A stretch of 64,000 bases of DNA from RCIO01 sp965232405. GTDB taxonomy: Bacteria > Pseudomonadota > Alphaproteobacteria > Rhizobiales > Rhizobiaceae. The notes under the pieces are model-generated. The model saw nothing but the letters and a program-made list of their open reading frames with translations. It searched no databases and had not been told where the DNA came from. The first letter of the stretch is position 1. Each line of letters starts with the position of its first letter. The stretch spans positions 1,922,001-1,986,000 of the forward strand of contig OZ246966.1 of assembly GCA_965232405.1 (NCBI GenBank), in the 5' to 3' direction. Below are positions 8,375 to 16,080 of the stretch, piece by piece. A program made the position numbers and the translations under genes.

Positions 8375-8986
8375 CTGGACGCGACCTCGCTCCTCATCTT
8401 CGCCGGCGCGCTGATTGTTGCCGCCGGCTCCCCGGGTCCGAGCATTGCCGCACTCGTCGCGCGCGTGCTGACGCGCGGCGTACGCGACGTGTTGCCGTTC
8501 CTCGCCGCCATGTGGATCGGCGAGGCAATCTGGCTGTCGCTGGCGATTTTCGGACTGGCCGTCGTGGCGCAGACCTTTCATCTTGCTTTCGTGGCGATCA
8601 AATGGGTCGGTGTGGCCTATCTCGCCTGGCTTGCCTGGAAGATGTGGTTCGCGCCCGTTACGGCTGCGGGCGATGCGCTTCCGGCGCGCGATTCACCGCT
8701 GAAGCTGTTTCTGGCCGGCATGGCGGTCACGCTCGGCAATCCGAAGATCATGGTGTTCTATCTGGCGCTGCTTCCGACAATCGTCGATCTGGGATCGGTT
8801 TCCCTGCTTGGCTGGGCGGAGCTGACACTGACGATGGCGGTCGTGCTGATCGCCGTCGATCTCGGCTGGGCTGTTGCCGCCGCGCAGGCGCGCAGACTGC
8901 TCAGAAGCGAACGGGCGATGCGGATTGCCAACCGCGCCAGCGCCACGGTGATGGCGGGCGCGGCGGTGGCGATTGCGTCGCGCTAG
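8375..8986 (+). CDS. LysE family translocator, apparent CTG start
   Basis: A 203-residue LysE/RhtB-type amino-acid exporter with about six hydrophobic segments and the early GSPGPS motif. The family-like N-terminus (xDATSLLIFAGALIVAAGSPGP) begins at CTG 8375. No ATG, GTG or TTG lies in frame upstream before the stop at 8339, and the first GTG (8465) would delete the conserved N-terminal helix and GSPGPS motif. AAGGGG lies 7 bases before the CTG, and the acs stop is 4 bases upstream, so a CTG start with translational coupling is the best reading. A sequencing error creating CTG from ATG or GTG is the alternative. Substrate unknown. Confidence 0.82.
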   Translation: MDATSLLIFAGALIVAAGSPGPSIAALVARVLTRGVRDVLPFLAAMWIGEAIWLSLAIFGLAVVAQTFHLAFVAIKWVGVAYLAWLAWKMWFAPVTAAGDALPARDSPLKLFLAGMAVTLGNPKIMVFYLALLPTIVDLGSVSLLGWAELTLTMAVVLIAVDLGWAVAAAQARRLLRSERAMRIANRASATVMAGAAVAIASR

Positions 8987-9040
8987 CCGTAGCGCGTCAG
9001 ACACGGTTCGGCGCTTTCCCGCGCGTTACAATTGAGGGCA

Positions 9041-9069
9041 TTGCCAAACCGGCAAACCGGCCCCATCAT
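9041..9069 (+). promoter_or_regulatory. Candidate promoter of the 22-residue ORF unit
   Basis: TTGCCA (9041-9046) and CATCAT (9064-9069) are spaced by 17 bases, each matching four of six consensus positions. A start near 9076 would give a leader of about 30 bases before the small ORF. Short -35/-10 matches occur by chance, so this rests mainly on the good position. Confidence 0.35.
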
Positions 9070-9105
9070 GCAGGGGTGTTCAACGAACTGGAAGGAGGTG
9101 ATCCA

Positions 9106-9174
9106 ATGTCGAGTGGTTTCGGTTTCCGTAACGTGGCTCCGGCGGATTGCCCTTTCAGGAAGCAGCCTTCCTGA
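9106..9174 (+). CDS. 22-residue peptide with perfect extended Shine-Dalgarno
   Basis: A short frame starting MSSGFGFRNVAP and ending FRKQPS, with one cysteine (ADC). Directly upstream AAGGAGGTGATCC (9092-9104) is complementary over 13 bases to the 3' end of 16S rRNA (GGATCACCTCCTT), with the GGAGG core 7 bases from the ATG. This is far stronger than any other ribosome-binding site in the window. A candidate promoter lies just upstream and an intrinsic terminator about 70 bases downstream, with a GGCGGG/CCCGCC hairpin between, so the whole unit would be about 190 bases. I do not recognise the peptide. It could be a functional small protein, a translated small RNA, or an RNA whose ribosome-binding motif serves another purpose. 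Confidence 0.5.
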   Translation: MSSGFGFRNVAPADCPFRKQPS

Positions 9175-9243
9175 CTGGAACATGATGCGCGGCAGGCGGG
9201 GCCTCCCGCCGCCACGAGCCGCGCCTCGGACGGAAAATCACGG

Positions 9244-9268
9244 GGCCGCCCTTCGGGGGCGGCCTTTT
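9244..9268 (+). terminator. Intrinsic terminator after the 22-residue ORF
   Basis: A perfect 8-bp stem (GGCCGCCC with GGGCGGCC), a five-base loop TTCGG and a T run (TTTT). It ends the small-ORF unit on the plus strand, and the hairpin may also serve the convergent TadG-like gene, which stops 20 bases further on. Confidence 0.8.
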
Positions 9269-9287
9269 CCGTTTCCGACCGTACACA

Positions 9288-10601
9288 TCAGCGTGTAAGC
9301 GCCAGACGCTCGATGTTTCGGGCAATTTCCTGGAATGCCGCATCGAGCTCTTCGCCGTTGCCGGTTTCGAAATAATGTTTTGCCGAAGTTTTGTCGGGCG
9401 AGGCGCAGTTGCGCATGACTGCCTTGGCGGCAGGCTCGTTGAGCATGAAGCCGATGGTGAAGATTTCGATGCCTTGGTCCTTCATCGCATTGCACAGCCG
9501 TTCGGCGTGTTTGCGCGATCTGTTCGGCTGGCCGCCGCGCGTGCGCTCATGTTCGGCAACGCCGTCGAATGCGGTGTTGAACTCACCATCGGTCATCAGG
9601 ATCGCATATTTGGCGACCTTGCCCTTTCCGTCCGAGGCGGGTCGGGCAGAAGCCGGCAGGACCGAAGCCCAATTTGGCGACAGCAGATACCAGCTCCACT
9701 GAATGCCGATATGGCCTGCGGTGTAACCGTCAGCGCGAAAATCGCCGATAGCATCCTTCAGCCCCTTGGCATCGGTGGTGAGCGGCTGCAGCGCGACCGT
9801 CGGGCAGAAATCCAGACGGATATCGCGATTGACCATCGCGTCATATGGCGAGGCGTCGGTGAATTGCATCGCGCCCTTGCGTTCGGTCGCGCATTTGTCG
9901 AATCCCTCGATGGCTACGAGCCGCGGTTCGTCGAGCCTCGGCGGTTCACCCGTCCAGAATGCCTGTTCTATGAAAACCGTGTTTGCCAGAACGCCGGTAT
10001 TGACCGCGTCTGCATAGGGCACCATGGCAACACGTACGCGCGGCTCGGCGTGGCCATTGCTTGCCAGCAGCGCGTCCACGGCGTTGCGGGCGGCATCTTT
10101 CAGATCGCGCAGCTTGCGACCGCTCATGGAGCCGGTGACGTCGAGCATCATCACAACTTCGATCTTCCTGTCGGAATAGACCGCGGCGGACTCGGCCGAC
10201 ACCTTGCGCACCGGACTGGCGCCGAAGAGCGGGAAGACCATGTTCACGTCAATGCTGGCGCTGACTTTCAGCGTGCTTTTCTTGCGATCGACGACAAGGC
10301 TTTCCAGCGTGATGCGATCGGCAGATGAAAGCCCGGAGCCGCCATTGGCGCCAAGAAAGGCTTCGACGGTTTTGCGCGCGTCGTCAGCCTTCAAGCGCCC
10401 GGTGGTGATGTCGCGCGCGGTCGAGGTGACGGCAGAGTCCAGCGCGTTGAGCAGGTTCGACTTCGTCATCACGACCTGGCCGATATTGAGCGCAAATCCT
10501 GCGGCCAGCACTACGGCTGACGCGATGGCGGCCGTCAGCACGGCGAAATTGCCGCCGCGGCTTGCAACGAAGGCACTCAAGGTCTTGCGAAAGCGGTTCA
10601 T
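9288..10601 (-). CDS. TadG-like pilus-assembly/von Willebrand factor A protein
   Basis: A 437-residue protein with an N-terminal Tad-type segment (ASRGGNFAVLTAAIA, then a hydrophobic helix to about residue 45) and a C-terminal von Willebrand A domain. The MIDAS metal motif DVTGSMSG (DxSxS type, with Thr for Ser in the second position) is near residue 160, and a later MTDGEFN marks the strand after it. Such proteins are membrane-anchored; in Tad loci they assist pilus assembly, but no tad genes are in this window. The start ATG 10601 has GGAG 10 bases upstream; the longer frame to 10781 is not supported. A solitary copy is common in rhizobia. Confidence 0.85.
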   Translation of the reverse strand: MNRFRKTLSAFVASRGGNFAVLTAAIASAVVLAAGFALNIGQVVMTKSNLLNALDSAVTSTARDITTGRLKADDARKTVEAFLGANGGSGLSSADRITLESLVVDRKKSTLKVSASIDVNMVFPLFGASPVRKVSAESAAVYSDRKIEVVMMLDVTGSMSGRKLRDLKDAARNAVDALLASNGHAEPRVRVAMVPYADAVNTGVLANTVFIEQAFWTGEPPRLDEPRLVAIEGFDKCATERKGAMQFTDASPYDAMVNRDIRLDFCPTVALQPLTTDAKGLKDAIGDFRADGYTAGHIGIQWSWYLLSPNWASVLPASARPASDGKGKVAKYAILMTDGEFNTAFDGVAEHERTRGGQPNRSRKHAERLCNAMKDQGIEIFTIGFMLNEPAAKAVMRNCASPDKTSAKHYFETGNGEELDAAFQEIARNIERLALTR

Positions 10602-10830
10602 GGCACGCTGTCTCCAAACGCGACGCATCGGCGTCGTTTGGAGCAATGAGTGCAGGAAGCTTGCCGGAGGACGCGGCGATGCGTGCGTCTGCTGGGGTGC
10701 GTTGCTAAGCCATTGATATTGCAGACGTGGGCTGCCGGGCATGGTTAGCGAAGGGTAAATTTCGCGGCCGACAGCGGTCAATGTGAGAGCCCGTCAGAAC
10801 CGCCGTCCCGAAACGAAACAGAAGGCCGGT

Positions 10831-11283
10831 TCAGGAGCAGAATGCAACGCGCCTGCCACCGGCATAAAGCCGTGCATGGGCCTGCGCGATCATGGTGTCA
10901 GCCACGGCGCTGCCTTCATCTGTCGTCACGTCGGCCAGCACGCGGCCGTAATATTTGCCGCCGCTGACATTGGTCAGCCTGACAGGGCCCGATCCGAGCA
11001 GTGCTGCAAGCGCTTCGCGCGCCTTCAGGGCGGCGGTGCGTTCGACCTCGCAGCGGCTTCTGATCTCCGGTGCGTCCATGCCGCGAATGCGCACGTTGAT
11101 GGTGACCGTGTGGCCGGGCCAGACATGGGCTGCCGCGACGAAGCTGTCGCCGTCGATCACACGCAGAACCTGCGCCTCGACAGGGCCGTCAACGGTCTCG
11201 GCGGCGTTGGCGGGCGATACGCAGGCAAGCAGTAGGACAATCAGGCAGGCGCGACACATGAACAGGAATTTATTCCTGCCCAT
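10831..11283 (-). CDS. Secreted staphylococcal-nuclease-like (thermonuclease) protein
   Basis: About 150 residues: a signal peptide (hydrophobic CLIVLLLACVSPANA) and a small nuclease domain. The SNase active-site pattern is present as RIRGMDAPEI (Arg, Asp and Glu corresponding to Arg35, Asp40 and Glu43 of the staphylococcal enzyme) and GRVLADV (Arg87 equivalent). The LRVIDGDSF entry strand also fits. The mature protein is expected in the periplasm or outside. No clear ribosome-binding site decides the start: ATG 11283 or ATG 11259 are both possible. Confidence 0.8.
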   Translation of the reverse strand: MGRNKFLFMCRACLIVLLLACVSPANAAETVDGPVEAQVLRVIDGDSFVAAAHVWPGHTVTINVRIRGMDAPEIRSRCEVERTAALKAREALAALLGSGPVRLTNVSGGKYYGRVLADVTTDEGSAVADTMIAQAHARLYAGGRRVAFCS

Positions 11284-11328
11284 GACGGAAGGCAAGCTGT
11301 CAGTTCAGATGATCGGATCCGGCGCCGG

Positions 11329-11535
11329 TCAGAAATCGATGGCGCGGCCTTTCAGCTCCCAATCGCCATATCGGACAGGCTCGGGGCCTTTCGGCCCACC
11401 GATTTCCTTTTCGCGCTTTTCGGATTCGCTTGCCGCTGCGCGTCGGGCCTCTGCCTCGGCCAGTGCGCGCTGCGCGGCCGGCGGAATCTTGAGCGCCGCG
11501 TTTTTCGCACCAGGTTCTGCAGTCTTGTCCGTCAC
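11329..11535 (-). CDS. DUF1674 protein, SDHAF4-like succinate dehydrogenase assembly factor
   Basis: A 68-residue protein whose C-terminus GGPKGPEPVRYGDWELKGRA followed by IDF is the DUF1674/SDHAF4 signature. The mitochondrial relatives bind the flavinylated SdhA subunit and help join it to SdhB; the bacterial proteins are presumed to do the same. The GTG start at 11535 gives the family length; upstream residues in the open frame are not family-like. It is divergent from htpX, as often in rhizobia, while the sdhCDAB operon lies about 17 kb away in this window. Confidence 0.85.
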   Translation of the reverse strand: MTDKTAEPGAKNAALKIPPAAQRALAEAEARRAAASESEKREKEIGGPKGPEPVRYGDWELKGRAIDF

Positions 11536-11648
11536 GATCGATCTCTCGCCAATATTGAATAGGAAGGCTGGCCCACCCATCCTATATCGGCATATAGCGC
11601 AAACGGGCCGCCGAGATACAAGTCCGGCGGCGCAATCGGAGCTGAAAC

Positions 11649-12677
11649 ATGAACATGATCCGCACGGCTATGCTGCTGGCCTTCATGACAGCGCTTTTCA
11701 TGGGCGTGGGCTACCTGATCGGTGGCATGGGCGGCATGGCGTTCGCGTTTCTGATCGCGGCTGGCATGAACGTTTTCAGTTACTGGAATGCCGACAAGAT
11801 GGTGCTGAAGATGCATCGCGCCGTCGAGGTCGATGAGCGCAATGCGCCTGAATATTACGGCATCGTGCGTGAACTGGCCGCCCGTGCCGGGTTGCCCATG
11901 CCGCGTGTCTATCTGATCGAGAACGACCAGCCCAACGCCTTTGCCACCGGCCGCAATCCCGACAATGCTGCGGTCGCGGCGACTACCGGTCTGCTCAACC
12001 GGCTTACGCCGGAGGAGGTAGCCGGCGTCATGGCGCATGAACTGGCCCATGTGCAAAACCGCGACACGCTGACGATGACAATTACCGCCACCTTGGCGGG
12101 CGCGATCTCCATGCTGGCCAATTTCGCCCTCTTCTTCGGCGGACGCGGCAACAACAACAATCCGCTGGGCATTGTCGGCGTGCTGGTTGCGGCAATCGTG
12201 GCGCCGCTGGCGGCGATGATGGTGCAGATGGCCGTGAGCCGGACGCGCGAATATTCGGCTGACCGGCGCGGCGCCGAGATCTGCGGCCGGCCGCTGTGGC
12301 TGGCCTCCGCGCTCAACAAGATCGCCCGCAATGCGCGGCAGATCGAAAACCCGATGGCGGAACGCAACCCGGCGACAGCGCACATGTTCATCATCAATCC
12401 GCTGTCGGGCGAGCGCATGGACAATCTGTTTTCCACCCACCCGGCAACGGAAAACCGCATTGCCGCACTCGAGGCAATGGCCGAGGAGTTTACCGGCGCA
12501 GAGCCGGTACGAGAGAAGCCGAAGCCCGCGCCTCAGCCATCGCAAACGGTCGAAGCTGATGCCGACGGGGGGCCGTGGGGCGGCGCGGCCAGGAAGAAGG
12601 CGCAACCAAAGGCTGAGCCGAAGCCAAAACTGAGCCCTTGGGGCCGCAGGCCAACAGGCCCGCGCACGGGACGTTAG
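11649..12677 (+). CDS. htpX: Membrane zinc protease HtpX
   Basis: A 342-residue M48 metalloprotease that degrades misfolded membrane proteins on the cytoplasmic side. Zinc site HELAH is at residues 130-134, with the third ligand expected in EYSADRRGAE. Hydrophobic segments lie at about 5-45 (two helices) and 146-200 (two helices). The C-terminal 50 residues are a proline/lysine-rich tail (EKPKPAPQPSQT) longer than in E. coli HtpX but common in rhizobia. It runs into rsmB with 11 bases between, so the two probably share a transcript. Confidence 0.95.
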   Translation: MNMIRTAMLLAFMTALFMGVGYLIGGMGGMAFAFLIAAGMNVFSYWNADKMVLKMHRAVEVDERNAPEYYGIVRELAARAGLPMPRVYLIENDQPNAFATGRNPDNAAVAATTGLLNRLTPEEVAGVMAHELAHVQNRDTLTMTITATLAGAISMLANFALFFGGRGNNNNPLGIVGVLVAAIVAPLAAMMVQMAVSRTREYSADRRGAEICGRPLWLASALNKIARNARQIENPMAERNPATAHMFIINPLSGERMDNLFSTHPATENRIAALEAMAEEFTGAEPVREKPKPAPQPSQTVEADADGGPWGGAARKKAQPKAEPKPKLSPWGRRPTGPRTGR

Positions 12678-12688
12678 GCGCGCATTTC

Positions 12689-14086
12689 GTGACCGAATCG
12701 CCCAGGCGGCCAAAACGCCATCAGAAGCCAAGACGCAGTCCGGTGCCAGCGACAGAAGTGGCCAAGGGCCGCCCGGGGCTTGCAGCGCGAATGGCAGCAG
12801 CGCGCCTCTTGTCGGCGATTGTCGACAAGGCGACCGCGCTGGATGCGCTGACCGACCAGGAACACGGCCACCCGCAATTCCTGGCACTGGAGGTTCGCGA
12901 CCGCGCGCTGGTGCGCGCAATCCTCGTCACTGCGCTGCGCTATCGCGGCACGATAGCCGCGCTTATCAAGGCGCGGCTGCAGCGACCATTGCCGGCCAAC
13001 GCGCGCACGCTGGAACACATCCTGCATGTCGCGGCGGCGCAAATGCTGTTTCTCCACGTGCCCGATAGTGCCGCCGTCGATCTTGCCGTTTCGCATGCCA
13101 GCGCCGATCCGCGCACGGCGCGCTTTGCCGCGCTGGTCAATGGCGTGTTGCGTGAGCTGGGGCGGCGCAAGGAGCGCGCCCTGCCGGCCGCGCTTTCGCG
13201 CTCCATCGACGCGCCGGACTGGTTTGTCGAGCGGCTCACCGCGGCCTATGGCGAGGATAGGACAGCGGCAATTCTTGCCGTTCACCGGCAGGAGCCGCCT
13301 ATCGATTTTACCGTGAAATCCGACGCAAGCGGCTGGGCGGAAAGGTTTGGCGGCATCGTTCTGGACAATGGCACGGTCCGCGTTGCGCGGCTCCCTGCTC
13401 CGGTTACCGAACTCCCCGGATATGCCGAAGGGGAGTGGTGGGTGCAGGACATGGCCGCCAGCCTGCCGGCACGCATGCTGGGGGATGTCGCTGGCCGGCG
13501 CGTGCTCGACCTGTGTGCCGCGCCGGGTGGGAAGACTGCACAGCTTGCATTTGCAGGAGCGGCGGTGACTGCCGTCGACCTTTCAGCCAGCCGGCTCAAA
13601 CGTCTGGCCTCCAATCTGGAGCGGCTGAAGCTCAAGGTCGACATTGTGGAAGCAAACGCGCTGACCTTTGAGACGGCGGAGCCATTCGATGCCGTTCTGC
13701 TCGACGCCCCTTGCTCCTCGACCGGTACGGTGCGCCGCCATCCTGACGTGCCGTGGACAAAGACGCCGGCAGACATCGAAAAGCTGGCCGCTCTTCAGCG
13801 CAGGCTGCTCGATCATGCCATCACGCTGGTCAGGCCGGGCGGGCGAATTGTCTTTGCCAATTGCTCGCTCGATCCGCTGGAGGGTGAGGACCTCGTCGCT
13901 GCCTTCCTGGCGGATCACCCTGAAATCGCCGTTGAACGCACGGAGGCTGAGGAGATCCGTGGCATTTCCTCCTTTGTTACCGAAGAAGGCTGGCTGAGGA
14001 CGTCTCCCGATGCCCTGATAGTTGATCCGGCGGAATTATCAGGCTGTGACGGATTTTTCGCAGCGAGGCTGGTAAGACAAGGTTAA
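12689..14086 (+). CDS. rsmB: 16S rRNA m5C967 methyltransferase (RsmB/Fmu family)
   Basis: A 465-residue RNA cytosine-C5 methyltransferase. An N-terminal NusB-like RNA-binding domain (about 35-165, with DRALVRAILVTALR and FAALVNGVLREL) precedes the catalytic domain. The SAM loop is LDLCAAPGGKT; the two active cysteines are in DAPCSSTGTVRRHPD and FANCSLDPLEGED. I place the start at GTG 12689, 11 bases after the htpX stop, because the longer frame would overlap htpX. Confidence 0.92.
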   Translation: MTESPRRPKRHQKPRRSPVPATEVAKGRPGLAARMAAARLLSAIVDKATALDALTDQEHGHPQFLALEVRDRALVRAILVTALRYRGTIAALIKARLQRPLPANARTLEHILHVAAAQMLFLHVPDSAAVDLAVSHASADPRTARFAALVNGVLRELGRRKERALPAALSRSIDAPDWFVERLTAAYGEDRTAAILAVHRQEPPIDFTVKSDASGWAERFGGIVLDNGTVRVARLPAPVTELPGYAEGEWWVQDMAASLPARMLGDVAGRRVLDLCAAPGGKTAQLAFAGAAVTAVDLSASRLKRLASNLERLKLKVDIVEANALTFETAEPFDAVLLDAPCSSTGTVRRHPDVPWTKTPADIEKLAALQRRLLDHAITLVRPGGRIVFANCSLDPLEGEDLVAAFLADHPEIAVERTEAEEIRGISSFVTEEGWLRTSPDALIVDPAELSGCDGFFAARLVRQG

Positions 14087-14294
14087 CCTTAACCATACAT
14101 TCATATATGGTGATGACCGCCTCGTACAAATCGTTGAATCGGCTAGTCTATTCCCGGCGACGGCGGGACAGCCGTCGCTATGGCGCCGGTTTGTGCGCGC
14201 TGCGTTTGGCCGGTGACGGACTGCCCGCATTCAACGAACGCAAATTCAGTCAATCTCATGGGTCCAGACCCTAGCGATCAGGAGGACGCCGCAT
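14087..14294 (+). other. Intergenic region before the heparinase-like gene, with a candidate small ORF
   Basis: This 208-base gap holds no recognised gene. On the plus strand a 55-codon frame (14107-14274) starts MVMTASYKSLNRL and is arginine-rich in the middle (YSRRRRDSRRYG). It lacks a Shine-Dalgarno and resembles no family I can name with confidence; the basic run is loosely like DUF1127 proteins. A GACGGCGGGACAGCCGTC imperfect palindrome lies near 14158-14175. The gap most likely carries the promoter of the heparinase-like gene. Confidence 0.3.
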
Positions 14295-16004
14295 TTGGCA
14301 GTCGGTAGGAGCATGAGCCCGCCGATGTGGATGTTGGCAACCCGCGCACTCTGGCGGCGGGTTCGCCGTCGCATCCGCTATGGGCCGACCGGCCGCTGGC
14401 GGTTTGTCGGCAGCACACCCGAACGCGTGTTGATCGCGCCACCCGATCTCAGGCTGGCCGACCGCCAGATCGCCAACGAGATTTATCACGGCCGCTTTCC
14501 GCTGGCCGGCCACATGGTCGATATGGGCGGCGAATCACCGTTCCAGCTCGAGATTGCCGACCTTGCCTGGCTGCGCGCGCTGCACGGGTTCCGCTGGCTG
14601 CGGCATATGCGGCAGGCCGGAACGGAGCTGGCATCTTCCAATGCGCGGGCGCTGGTGTCGGACTGGATGTCGGTGCATGGCCGTCGCATCGGGGGCATCG
14701 CCTGGGATCCCGCAATCACGTCGCGCCGCGTCATTTCCTGGCTGCAGCATTCGACCGTGGTGCTGCAGGGCGCGGACTTCGCTTTCTACCGTGCCTTCCT
14801 GCGCTCGCTGGCGCTGCAGATACGCTATCTGCGCGCCATGACACCGGACATGCCCGATGGCGAGGAGAAGCTGAGGGCGCGTGCCGCGCTCGCATTTGCA
14901 GCGCTCTCCCTGCCGGTCTCCAATTCAACGCTGCGTGCGGCCACCAACAATCTCAACGCGGAGCTGGAGCGGCAGATCCTGCCCGATGGCGGGCACGTAT
15001 CGCGCAATCCGATGGCGGTGCTGGAGTTGTTGTCCGACCTGTTGCCGCTGCGCCAGACCTACGCAAACCAGGCCGAAGCGCCACCGGACGCATTGATCGC
15101 TGCCGTGGAGCGCATGCTGCCGGCGCTGCGGTTCTTCCGACATCAGGATGGATGCCTGGCGCTGTTCAACGGCATGGGAGCCACTGTGCAGGATCGTGTG
15201 TCGGCGCTGCTGCACCATGACGACACTGGCGGCGCTCCGTTGCTGAACGCCACGCATTCCGGTTATCAGCGGCTGGCAATGGGCGGGACGGTTGTGGTTG
15301 CCGATACCGGCGTCGCTCCACCGGCGGACCTTTCCAACCAGGCGCATGCAGGCTGCCTGTCGTTCGAGATGTCGTCGGGCAAGCACCGCTTCATCGTCAA
15401 TTGCGGCGTCGACACCTATGGCGCGGACGAGTTTCGCATGCTGGCGCGGGCAACGGCGGCGCATTCGACTGCGACGCTCAATGATGCGTCTTCGGCGCGC
15501 TTTTCCACGCCGACGCGGCTGGCCGAGCTGATCGGCACTCCGCTTACCGGTGGCCCCATCCGGGTCCCGGTGAAGCGCACCGATGACGAGGGCGTGGAGG
15601 GCTTTATCGCCAGCCACGATGGCTATGTTGGCCGCTTCGGTCTCACGCATGAGCGCGAAATGGCGCTGTCGGGCGCCGGCAACATCCTCGAAGGAACCGA
15701 CCGCTTCTACCGGCCGGGCGGCAAGCCTGCGGCCAATGACGGTCGTGATGTGGTGGCGATACGCTTCCATGTCCATCCGGGCATCGGGCTGTTTGTCGAC
15801 TCATCCGAACGGCTGGTGCTGAAGGGCCGTCCGTCGGATGTCTGGATATTCACCTGCGACGCAGTCGAGCCGCAGGTCGAGGAATCGATCTTCTTCGCCG
15901 GTTCGGGCGGACCGCAGAAGAGCCGGCAGATCGTGCTGAACTTCAAGGCGTCCGAAGTCGGCGAGGTGAACTGGCGTTTCACCCGCACGGAACTGGTCGG
16001 GTAG
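14295..16004 (+). CDS. Heparinase II/III family protein
   Basis: A 569-residue protein of the heparinase II/III-like family found between rsmB and purH in many rhizobia. The N-terminal half (about 30-290) is an alpha/alpha toroid-like region (GFRWLRHMR, WLQHSTVVLQG, LPLRQTYANQAEAP), and the C-terminal half a beta-rich domain starting near HSGYQRLAMGG. Polysaccharide lyase activity is known for distant members, but the substrate of this conserved rhizobial branch is not established. The TTG start at 14295 has GGAGG 9 bases upstream; ATG 14313 is the alternative. Confidence 0.85.
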   Translation: MAVGRSMSPPMWMLATRALWRRVRRRIRYGPTGRWRFVGSTPERVLIAPPDLRLADRQIANEIYHGRFPLAGHMVDMGGESPFQLEIADLAWLRALHGFRWLRHMRQAGTELASSNARALVSDWMSVHGRRIGGIAWDPAITSRRVISWLQHSTVVLQGADFAFYRAFLRSLALQIRYLRAMTPDMPDGEEKLRARAALAFAALSLPVSNSTLRAATNNLNAELERQILPDGGHVSRNPMAVLELLSDLLPLRQTYANQAEAPPDALIAAVERMLPALRFFRHQDGCLALFNGMGATVQDRVSALLHHDDTGGAPLLNATHSGYQRLAMGGTVVVADTGVAPPADLSNQAHAGCLSFEMSSGKHRFIVNCGVDTYGADEFRMLARATAAHSTATLNDASSARFSTPTRLAELIGTPLTGGPIRVPVKRTDDEGVEGFIASHDGYVGRFGLTHEREMALSGAGNILEGTDRFYRPGGKPAANDGRDVVAIRFHVHPGIGLFVDSSERLVLKGRPSDVWIFTCDAVEPQVEESIFFAGSGGPQKSRQIVLNFKASEVGEVNWRFTRTELVG

Positions 16005-16080
16005 GGGCTTATCCCCAGTCCAGCTTGCAATCGCCCGGCGCTGTGCTAACTCGCGCGCTTTCCACGCCGGAGACCTGCAC

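Noticed and set aside
8341..8470. Frameshift or pseudogene at the start of the LysE gene
   Set aside because: Family-like sequence is continuous from CTG 8375 and the length is normal; a CTG start explains it better than a break.
11550..11600. Heat-shock (sigma-32) promoter before htpX
   Set aside because: CCTATAT is a good -10-like box, but the nearest TTGAAT is 20 bases away and not of CTTG type, so the pair is unconvincing.
14107..14274. DUF1127 small protein before the heparinase-like gene
   Set aside because: The Arg-rich core is only loosely similar, and there is no ribosome-binding site, so it is listed only as a candidate within the gap.
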